Assembly (NCBI GenBank): GCA_905182415.1
Contig: CAJJBK010000009.1
Location: 1 to 64,000 of the forward strand
DNA from: an uncultured Woeseiaceae bacterium
GTDB lineage: Bacteria > Pseudomonadota > Gammaproteobacteria > Steroidobacterales > Woeseiaceae
Direction: 5' to 3'
Length of the DNA stretch: 64,000 nucleotides
This document shows, piece after piece, positions 58,129 through 64,000 of the stretch. Under the pieces are notes generated by a model, which was not told where the DNA came from, made no database searches, and saw nothing but the letters and a program-made list of their open reading frames with translations. The position numbers were made by a program, and so were the translations under genes. Each line of letters begins with the position of its first letter. The first letter of the stretch is position 1.

Positions 58129-58491
58129 TTACTCAGCTACCAAATGATCAATTTTAGCTGCACAGATAAAGTCGTTTTCTGTAAGAGCATCAATAGCATT
58201 CGTGGTAAATTTAATATCGCAATATCCGTACCCAATTTGCATAATAGGATGGTGACCTTCTTTGACTGCTATCCATGCCACCGCATTTACAAAAGCAATA
58301 GTCTTACTATAAATAGGAAATGAAAAACGTCTGTTAATAATTTTTTTTGCGTCATCAAGAAGCCAGTCTTTATTAATCTGCTTTGAATACCTAATGACGT
58401 CTTCACGACATAAAGCAACAGCATCTTTTTCGCAGTTGTTACACTTTTTTTCAATTAATTTAGTCAATCTACTAGCCTCTGTATTTATCAA
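58129..58491 (-). CDS. phhB: Pterin-4a-carbinolamine dehydratase
   Basis: It dehydrates 4a-hydroxytetrahydropterin, recycling the cofactor of aromatic amino-acid hydroxylases. The 120-residue protein has the family core: W-LLDDAKKIINRRFSF, then EGHHPIMQIGYGYCDIKFT. The N-terminus has extra Cys residues (KKCNNCEKDAVALC) that resemble a small metal-binding site. No phenylalanine hydroxylase lies in the window. The gene lies 7 bases upstream of the dehydratase. Confidence 0.9.
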   Translation of the reverse strand: MINTEASRLTKLIEKKCNNCEKDAVALCREDVIRYSKQINKDWLLDDAKKIINRRFSFPIYSKTIAFVNAVAWIAVKEGHHPIMQIGYGYCDIKFTTNAIDALTENDFICAAKIDHLVAE

Positions 58492-58604
58492 CGTAATATA
58501 ATAAGAATGAATAGAATATATTCATAATTACAATCATATATAAAAAATCTAGACCAATATAATTAGAAAAGTAATTAATATATTTGATTATAAGTACAAT
58601 CGGT

Positions 58605-58629
58605 CATGTAATTTATCTTATTTTACATG
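58605..58629. promoter_or_regulatory. Inverted repeat upstream of azurin
   Basis: CATGTAA (58605-58611) and TTACATG (58623-58629) form a perfect 7-base inverted repeat with an 11-base spacer, 48 bases before the azurin start. It could be an operator or a leader hairpin; chance cannot be excluded in AT-rich DNA. Confidence 0.3.
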
Positions 58630-58677
58630 GACTTAACAATGATTGCCTTAACCTATAACAAGGCAGGAGAGAATAAA

Positions 58678-59124
58678 ATGAAATTTACCTATTTCGCTAC
58701 AATATTACTATTATCAAGTATAACAAATATCTCATTCGCGCAAGACTGCTCACAAGTCATTGAATCAAATGATGCTATGCAATTCAATATGAAAGAAATG
58801 AGAGTTAGTGCAAGCTGTAAAAGTCTTACAGTTACTCTGAAACATGTTGGTAATCTCCCACAACAATTCATGGGTCATAACTGGGTTTTAAGTACCACTG
58901 AAAATATGATGCCACTAACAGGCGTTTCTATGCAGGCAGGAGCTCCAGGTTATCTTCCTGAAAGCGACGAAAGAATCATCGCTGCCACTGACATGATCGG
59001 TGGAGGACAAGAGTCCTCAATAACATTTGACCTAAGTTCATTAGATTCCTCAATAGATTACACCTACTTTTGTACTTTCCCAGGACATTACGCAATTATG
59101 AAAGGCTCTTTTATTATCGAATAG
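58678..59124 (+). CDS. Azurin, periplasmic blue copper protein
   Basis: Single-electron carrier for periplasmic respiratory reactions. The 148-residue precursor starts at the ATG at 58678 with AGGAG upstream; the frame is open to 58627 but without support. A signal peptide ends at SFAQ, and the mature protein begins with the typical DCS and a disulfide. Copper ligands are visible: His in MGHNW, then Cys, His and Met in YFCTFPGHYAIM. Confidence 0.94.
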   Translation: MKFTYFATILLLSSITNISFAQDCSQVIESNDAMQFNMKEMRVSASCKSLTVTLKHVGNLPQQFMGHNWVLSTTENMMPLTGVSMQAGAPGYLPESDERIIAATDMIGGGQESSITFDLSSLDSSIDYTYFCTFPGHYAIMKGSFIIE

Positions 59125-59146
59125 TATCGATAAAGAGCTGCTACAA

Positions 59147-59172
59147 AACCCCGATCTTAATACATTGGGGTT
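59147..59172. terminator. Hairpin between azurin and the VWA cluster
   Basis: AACCCC (59147-59152) pairs with GGGGTT (59167-59172), extendable by a G-U and an A-U pair, loop about 10 bases. Transcripts from both sides converge here. A short T run follows on the minus strand and a weaker one on the plus, so it may be a bidirectional terminator. Confidence 0.5.
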
Positions 59173-59179
59173 ACTTTAA

Positions 59180-60184
59180 TTAATCACTATTTGTTAAAGC
59201 AACAAAAGTTCCGCCGTTCCTCTCGCATAAAAGACGCATCAACCCAGCAAATCGTTGGGAACTCTGTGGAATACTCCTACCACCAAAAGAATATGGAAAA
59301 CCAACGGCATGAATTCTAACAAGGCGATCACCCTCCTCGTTCTCAATATTAATTCGATCAATATCTCTTAATACTTTCTCCATTGAATTCCCTTGGAATT
59401 CATCACCAAAAACATAGATACTTATCTTTTTTTCTGGCGACCAAAATGACTGTATGGCATATATAATTCCATCAGAAGGGTCGCTATCACTAAAAGGAGC
59501 CCATTGACGCATTGTATTCTTGATTGATTGTCTTAATTGAGGGGTATCAGGGAGCCAGCTTCGCCCGTATTGTTGAAACATAAAGCTGCCGTTATCATTC
59601 ATAATCTGTAAACCCTTGACTGTTGGGTAAACATCCAATACTTCACCTAATTTTCTCTCCGCCCATGCCCATTTAGATTGCATACTTCCTGATGTATCAA
59701 TGACAAAAATGATGTACTCACTGTCAACAGGAATCCCACCTATTGCCTCATTTGCAGCTCTTTCATAATTAGGTTGTAATCTTTTTATTTCTTCTGATAT
59801 TTTCTGTTTTGCCTCTTCAAGATTATCCTCACTCGCTTGAAGTAATTCTGGCTCAGATAAGCTTAACTCGTACCTACCCTGAACACCCTTCAATTCATTT
59901 TGCAAAATATCTAAATCAATCTTTTTTTCTGTAACTTCTTTTTTAATATTATTTTTAGAATTTATAGTGATTATAATCTCGTCTTCAGCGTTTTTTAACT
60001 CCTCCTCTAAAGAAATAATTACTTCATCTGATGTTTGATCCAAAGACACGAGATTAGGATCATAAAGCTTACTTAGTACCAATAACAATACGACAGCACC
60101 AAAGCCACAACATATGCAATCCAAAAAAGAAAGGCTAAAAGCTTCTATATTTCTTCGTTTTCTCAATGCATTTCCTAAGGCCAA
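59180..60184 (-). CDS. Membrane-anchored VWA-domain protein with ExbD-like helix (copy 2)
   Basis: The 334-residue protein has a short basic N-terminus and a single transmembrane helix of about 18-40, beginning FSLSFLDCICCGFGAV with Asp22. A coiled-coil region follows (about 55-140), then a von Willebrand A domain (about 155-330). The MIDAS motif DTSGS is at 163-167, with a further Asp in VFGDEFQ. With an N-in, C-out orientation the VWA domain lies in the periplasm. The gene overlaps copy 1 by 10 bases. The two share the anchor motif and layout but differ widely elsewhere. Confidence 0.85.
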   Translation of the reverse strand: MALGNALRKRRNIEAFSLSFLDCICCGFGAVVLLLVLSKLYDPNLVSLDQTSDEVIISLEEELKNAEDEIIITINSKNNIKKEVTEKKIDLDILQNELKGVQGRYELSLSEPELLQASEDNLEEAKQKISEEIKRLQPNYERAANEAIGGIPVDSEYIIFVIDTSGSMQSKWAWAERKLGEVLDVYPTVKGLQIMNDNGSFMFQQYGRSWLPDTPQLRQSIKNTMRQWAPFSDSDPSDGIIYAIQSFWSPEKKISIYVFGDEFQGNSMEKVLRDIDRINIENEEGDRLVRIHAVGFPYSFGGRSIPQSSQRFAGLMRLLCERNGGTFVALTNSD

Positions 60185-61269
60185 TCCTTACTGATACTCA
60201 TAAATGAGCCACCAGTCCGGTAGGCCAATAGCCAATAAGCGATAGCAGCATTATAATCACCCTCCATAGGGTAAAGAAGAATATTCATAGGAATGCCACT
60301 CGGAATTTCGGTTTCAGCTTCATAGTATAGATTAAGGCGCTCTTGACCTGTAATCATACCTCGGTCAGTTTCAGCTTTATTCATGGTCGGTAAGCTATCT
60401 ATCAAAAGAATAACATTATCTGGACGAGGGTTAAGTTCATTTATAACCGCGAATGCATCTTTGAGATTTGTACCATTTTGAGGGATGGTGCGACGTAAAG
60501 CCTTTATAGCATCATCCAGCTCTTTTCCATCTCCAACATCAACCCAGTCACCATCACTTTCACCAATAACAGATTTAGTCATATTATTAAAAGTATAAAT
60601 TTGAAACTGACTTTCTTTTGGAAATTGCGCCGCAAGCCAATCTACACTAGAGACAGCTTGTCGCCATTTTACAGATCTTAGTTTGACTTCATCCGACATA
60701 TTTCTACGTCTAAGAATATTAATTATCTTCCGATCCAGCATGCTGGCTGATGTATCGATGAGGATTAAAATCCTCTCACCGCCCACCTTTAAACCTGTCA
60801 GATATTGGCGATCACCGTCACCAGTGAAACTTCTGACTTGACCGCCAGATGTGGCGCGAGAGGCCACAGCAAGCATTCGCTCTCGCTCCTCATTTAGTTT
60901 TTCAATATCTGATTTTAGTTTTTCAATACTTTTATTTCTAGCTAAAGAATCAATACTCTCGTCTTCCAATTCTTTCTTTAGTTGCATCAATAATAACAAC
61001 ATTTGATCCATTTCATTTTCGATGGCGATATTCTGTTGATCAAGGTCTTTAAAAGAATTCTTGGCTAAAACTAGACGTTTTCGAGTCTCTAATAAATCAA
61101 ACTTTAATTGATTTGCTTTATTTTCAGGATATGTTTGTTCTAAATTAACTTGATTCTTAATTTGTGAATTTATAATCATAAAAAGTAAAATCACAGCACC
61201 AAATCCACAGCACATGCAATCCAAAAATGACAAGCTAAATACTTCAGTTTGTCTTCTTCTATGAGCCAA
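60175..61269 (-). CDS. Membrane-anchored VWA-domain protein with ExbD-like helix (copy 1)
   Basis: The 364-residue paralogue of the next gene has a transmembrane helix of about 12-33 starting FSLSFLDCMCCGFGAVILL, with Asp17 in the first turn. A long coiled coil (about 50-137) and a VWA domain (about 165-355) follow, with MIDAS DTSAS at 172-176, Thr267 (NGTNL) and Asp291 (LIDSLPT). Asp placement after a short hydrophobic segment matches ExbD/TolR (PFIDVMLVLL). It overlaps the FHA gene by 11 bases, so synthesis is coupled. Confidence 0.87.
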   Translation of the reverse strand: MAHRRRQTEVFSLSFLDCMCCGFGAVILLFMIINSQIKNQVNLEQTYPENKANQLKFDLLETRKRLVLAKNSFKDLDQQNIAIENEMDQMLLLLMQLKKELEDESIDSLARNKSIEKLKSDIEKLNEERERMLAVASRATSGGQVRSFTGDGDRQYLTGLKVGGERILILIDTSASMLDRKIINILRRRNMSDEVKLRSVKWRQAVSSVDWLAAQFPKESQFQIYTFNNMTKSVIGESDGDWVDVGDGKELDDAIKALRRTIPQNGTNLKDAFAVINELNPRPDNVILLIDSLPTMNKAETDRGMITGQERLNLYYEAETEIPSGIPMNILLYPMEGDYNAAIAYWLLAYRTGGSFMSISKDWP

Positions 61270-62626
61270 AAGTCTTACCTATTGTTATCAGGGTTATTTC
61301 TATACCGGGAGAACCAATTCTAATTTTATCTCCAATATTTAATATCGAAGGTCCTTTGATCCTTTGGTTGTTAAGGTAAGTTCCATATCGACTCAGATCA
61401 TTAAGAATACATCTGTCATTTTTCATAATCAGTGTACAGTGATCTCTAGAGATACCTGTTTTATTTGACGTGATTAACAAACTATTTTCTATTTGCGTGG
61501 GATTAGATCCAATCATGATTGGCATCAAGCCGAGAGGATAAGCAACATCCTCAAATAAGATATGACTTGGTTTATCATTAATACTAATTTTAGTATTAGT
61601 TTTATCAACTGAAATAGCAGATTGATCCCATGGTAATGATTTAATAATTCTTAAAGCATTATCTTGCTGTTTCGTGCTTGAGAATCTTTCTGAAGCTCCA
61701 ATAACAGCACACCCCTCAGTATTCTCATAGACTGCAGCTGATAACTTTAGTTTCATTAAATTAGCTAAGCCGGGAAGCTTGGCTATCAAATTGGTTACCT
61801 GAATTGCGGGTATATCCTCTGCATGAAATATGGTTCTTAATTTATTGATAAGGAGTTTATATAAAGGCATAACCGCATCAATAAAATCAGATGATTTTAT
61901 ATCACATTCATACATTTGATTACCATATTCAATTTCGAGGTGAACAGTTTCTTGAGACATTGCTTTTGTTACCCAGAATGACAAATTATTAATTATTTTC
62001 TGATCAGATTCAGCGGCATAGAGAGGATCAAATCTGCATTGTTTAATAAAAGACTGAGATATCAATTTTACCCAACAATCATCAAATGCAGCTTGTCCGC
62101 AATCATCAATAATGAAGGTTTTATCTATACTCGATTTATCAGTTTGATGCATGAGAGATAGGGATAGGCAATGCAAATGAAGATCAATATGCACTAACTT
62201 AGCAGAGAGATATTCACGTCGAGTTGACGCCACTGACGATTCAATAAAGCCTAAAATTTTTACATCCAAATCATTTGCAATACCCAGAAATAAGCTTAAT
62301 TGCTGATTGTCCAAGTATGGAGGTATGACAATTATCAAGGGTATATCATCAGATTTTATTGATTTTATAATTTCAAGTTCACGACTTACAATTTCTGCCG
62401 AGGAAATATGCTTATTGTGATCACTTGAATATTTTAATGTGGATAAATTAGACCAATAATGAGTGTCTATATTTTGTGGCATGATGCGAGATTTACTGAG
62501 TGCACTAGCACCGATCTCAATTTCATTTTTGTTTATCCAAACACAACTTGACTGACAGTACAAAATCTTCCCGTCTTGAAAAAGAGTTATACTGGCATCA
62601 TTAACGTATAAGGTTGCGTATGACAA
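61259..62626 (-). CDS. FHA-domain protein with possible actin/Hsp70-like N-terminal region
   Basis: The 455-residue cytoplasmic protein has no transmembrane helix. The C-terminal FHA domain (about 368-449) has SRDH (393-396) and RYGTYLNNQRI, so it probably binds phosphothreonine peptides. The first 310 residues weakly resemble a degenerate actin/Hsp70 ATPase: alternating strands, VHIDLHLHCLSLSL in place of the second phosphate loop, and no clear GTT motif. Sequence evidence for that part is thin. Coupled to copy 1 of the VWA proteins. Confidence 0.75.
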   Translation of the reverse strand: MSYATLYVNDASITLFQDGKILYCQSSCVWINKNEIEIGASALSKSRIMPQNIDTHYWSNLSTLKYSSDHNKHISSAEIVSRELEIIKSIKSDDIPLIIVIPPYLDNQQLSLFLGIANDLDVKILGFIESSVASTRREYLSAKLVHIDLHLHCLSLSLMHQTDKSSIDKTFIIDDCGQAAFDDCWVKLISQSFIKQCRFDPLYAAESDQKIINNLSFWVTKAMSQETVHLEIEYGNQMYECDIKSSDFIDAVMPLYKLLINKLRTIFHAEDIPAIQVTNLIAKLPGLANLMKLKLSAAVYENTEGCAVIGASERFSSTKQQDNALRIIKSLPWDQSAISVDKTNTKISINDKPSHILFEDVAYPLGLMPIMIGSNPTQIENSLLITSNKTGISRDHCTLIMKNDRCILNDLSRYGTYLNNQRIKGPSILNIGDKIRIGSPGIEITLITIGKTFGS

Positions 62627-62642
62627 TTTCTTTGCCTAATCT

Positions 62643-63449
62643 TTAATTTACGTCTATTTTCATATGTCGAATCAGTCGATCATTCGCATAATTTTCACTA
62701 TCAAAAACAAGTCTTTCTTGTAATAATTGCAATTGATGTACCAAAAACATCAAGAAAATACTAATCAAAAGAGCGATGAAAGTTGAATTAAATGCCACAC
62801 CAAGGCTCTGAGTTACCCCTGAAATGTCTCCTTGAACAGCAATATCAGCCTGACCTAATGCATCACCAATACCTCTAACAGTTCCAATAAAGCCTATCGA
62901 TGGAATCGCCCAAGAAATATAACGGATCATCGAGAGCTCAGATTCCAATCTTTCAGCTTCCGAATCAAATATTGTGTGCGTACTAACAGACACATCTTGA
63001 ATATTCTTCGAGGTACCAAACCTCCTCAAGGCATTTAATAGCGCTCTTGGCAAAACCATTGTCTTCTGTTTATCCGGTAAAATTTCAATTTGCCTCTCCA
63101 AATTTCGAGTATCTTCCGGAAGGATCTTCATGCCGTTCGCTATAGAAATTAAATTTGCCTCAAGCAATTTTCTCTCGCTCAAAAGCGAATTGGCCTTAAA
63201 ACTCATAATCGCAAGTGCCCACATCATCAGGATGAAGCATGATTCTTGTTCGAAATCTTTAACCAAAACCCAGGCTGATCTCTCTCTAACATAATTAGGG
63301 TTTACCTCTGCTTCAATATTCTGTTCCAGAATCACTTGATTTGCGTTAGGTCTCACCACTGAAACGTAATAGCCATGCACGATTATAATTGCAATGATTA
63401 AAGCAAATAATTGGTATACAAATTCAATAGGTATATTGTTTTTTTTCAT
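62643..63449 (-). CDS. MotA/TolQ/ExbB-family proton channel protein
   Basis: The 268-residue inner-membrane protein has predicted helices of about 11-31, 70-85, 176-200 and 215-240. The family core PSIGFIGTVRGIGDAL (183-198) and AFNSTFIALLISI (219-231) contain the conserved Thr190 and Thr223 that line the proton path in ExbB. Between helices 2 and 3 lies an approximately 90-residue cytoplasmic segment. It should form a pentameric stator with an ExbD-like partner. No exbD or tolR gene is adjacent, but the two VWA proteins carry an ExbD-like helix. Confidence 0.88.
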   Translation of the reverse strand: MKKNNIPIEFVYQLFALIIAIIIVHGYYVSVVRPNANQVILEQNIEAEVNPNYVRERSAWVLVKDFEQESCFILMMWALAIMSFKANSLLSERKLLEANLISIANGMKILPEDTRNLERQIEILPDKQKTMVLPRALLNALRRFGTSKNIQDVSVSTHTIFDSEAERLESELSMIRYISWAIPSIGFIGTVRGIGDALGQADIAVQGDISGVTQSLGVAFNSTFIALLISIFLMFLVHQLQLLQERLVFDSENYANDRLIRHMKIDVN

Positions 63450-63500
63450 CTATATTTCTCTTTGATTGATAAATAAATATAATTTCAAATGATGTTTCTT

Positions 63501-63809
63501 TTAGATGTTTGTTGGAAATGGAATTGGCTCATCAGCTGGTATCTCTTCGGAAGGTATAAAATCATCATCGGCCTCTTCATATGTTTGATCATCAATATCA
63601 TAGACTGTCTGAGATTCATTAGCGGTACTCTCGGTCGATTTTAACACCACTTCTTTAACTGAGGTTGTATCTTGGGTTTCATTTTTTTCCACAACGGAAT
63701 CTAAAGGCTCAACAACTGAATTATTTTCCTGTGAAAAAGAGGAAGATATGAATATAAATACTATTGAAATCAATAGCATATTTTTAGATATACGTCTGCT
63801 GTATCTCAT
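63501..63809 (-). CDS. Small acidic secreted protein
   Basis: From the ATG at 63809 this gives 102 residues; an in-frame GTG at 63818 is also possible. The basic/hydrophobic N-terminus ends near SFSQ and looks like a signal peptide. The rest is strongly acidic and proline/Thr-rich (for example DDQTYEEADDDFIPSEE), probably disordered. I do not recognise a family. It sits between a SUMF1-like gene and the proton channel, 51 bases from the latter, so it may be an accessory of the system. Confidence 0.6.
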   Translation of the reverse strand: MRYSRRISKNMLLISIVFIFISSSFSQENNSVVEPLDSVVEKNETQDTTSVKEVVLKSTESTANESQTVYDIDDQTYEEADDDFIPSEEIPADEPIPFPTNI

Positions 63810-63836
63810 TTTTATCACGTGTCTTTGATTTGTTAT

Positions 63837-64000
63837 TCAATTAATATTCCTGGCTAATCTAAACCCTATATCTACTTGCCCTTCGCTACCGAAATCTCTA
63901 AAACTTCCTCTTAATTGAGTCACGTTGGAATGACGCCAACTCGACCCTCTAATCACATGCTGTACTCCAGATTCAGGTCCATTTGGATCGATTACAATCT
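63837..64000 (-). CDS. Formylglycine-generating enzyme (SUMF1)-like protein, C-terminal fragment
   Basis: Only the last 54 codons are in the window; the gene runs off the right edge. The translated end has the motif GSSWRHSN and then RGSFRDFG and VDIGFRLARN, the typical C-terminus of FGE-sulfatase/SUMF1-domain proteins (consensus RGGSW...VGFR). Such proteins may activate sulfatases, or serve as non-catalytic periplasmic sugar- or protein-binding domains. Most copies lacking the catalytic Cys pair act outside sulfatase activation, and those residues are beyond the edge. Confidence 0.8.
   Translation of the reverse strand, partial: IVIDPNGPESGVQHVIRGSSWRHSNVTQLRGSFRDFGSEGQVDIGFRLARNIN

Noticed and set aside
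59180-63449. Zorya-type phage defence, from the MotA/ExbB-like subunit
   Set aside because: ZorB-like OmpA partner and the ZorC/D/E helicase and nuclease components are absent; the partners here are VWA and FHA proteins.
59180-63449. Ordinary Tol-Pal or ExbBD-TonB system
   Set aside because: No TolA, TolB, Pal, TonB or canonical ExbD/TolR gene is present; the two VWA proteins only share the anchor helix pattern.

Overview
This AT-rich window looks like ordinary chromosome from a free-living, aerobic Gram-negative bacterium, most likely an oligotrophic marine gammaproteobacterium. The ribosomal block at the left edge (rpsT facing obgE, rpmA-rplU, divergent ispB) has the gammaproteobacterial layout. 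TonB-dependent uptake, P-II, azurin, a monomeric NADP isocitrate dehydrogenase and a glyoxylate shunt support a respiratory lifestyle. The assignment rests on gene content only. No tRNA, rRNA, insertion sequence, phage gene or CRISPR array was recognised, and no stretch over 300 bases lacks a gene.

Layout: 0.2-4.8 kb holds ribosomal proteins, the Obg GTPase, polyprenyl diphosphate synthase and an MFS transporter. 4.8-13.0 kb is one leftward arginine operon, argR-argG-(P-loop protein)-argC-argD-argF'-argB-argH. Its transcarbamylase is of the N-acylornithine type and carries Ala at the position that separates acetyl- from succinyl-ornithine enzymes. 13.1-18.5 kb is the glyoxylate shunt (aceA, a 46-codon ORF, glcB) with a divergent RamB/ScfR-like regulator. 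18.5-24.5 kb is a leftward operon with an ABC-2 exporter, a Tat-exported flavin amine oxidase, two FkbM methyltransferases and a putative outer-membrane barrel. 24.6-35.6 kb is a mosaic: a secreted metallo-beta-lactamase-fold enzyme, a 2OG-Fe(II) oxygenase, an NSS transporter, a bicupin, a cystine transporter, an aminotransferase, a Na+/solute symporter with its DUF4212 partner, a haloalkane dehalogenase and a phosphatase. 35.8-40.5 kb has gloB and a TPP-riboswitch-controlled thiamine salvage operon (TonB receptor, thiamine-binding protein, PnuT/PnuC permease, kinase). 40.5-46.9 kb is a leftward acyl-CoA/lipid operon. 47.0-52.2 kb has P-II, a SYLF protein, an LplT-like MFS protein, a small unknown and isocitrate dehydrogenase. 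52.2-59.1 kb has proA, proB, ilvN, divergent ilvB, threonine dehydratase, a pterin dehydratase and azurin.

The most interesting region is 59.2-64.0 kb, a leftward cluster cut by the window edge: a formylglycine-generating-enzyme-like protein, a small secreted acidic protein, a MotA/TolQ/ExbB proton-channel subunit, an FHA protein with a possible actin/Hsp70-like N-terminal part, and two paralogous membrane-anchored von Willebrand A proteins. The single transmembrane helix of each VWA protein starts with an aspartate placed like the proton-carrying Asp of ExbD/TolR. I propose an energised trans-envelope machine in which two coiled-coil-VWA proteins replace ExbD/TolR. I know of no characterised system with this composition.

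Other points worth a look are the probable N-succinyl arginine pathway with an unexplained P-loop protein, the TPP-controlled thiamine operon, the divergent acetolactate synthase subunits, and a regulator with a decayed HExxH motif.
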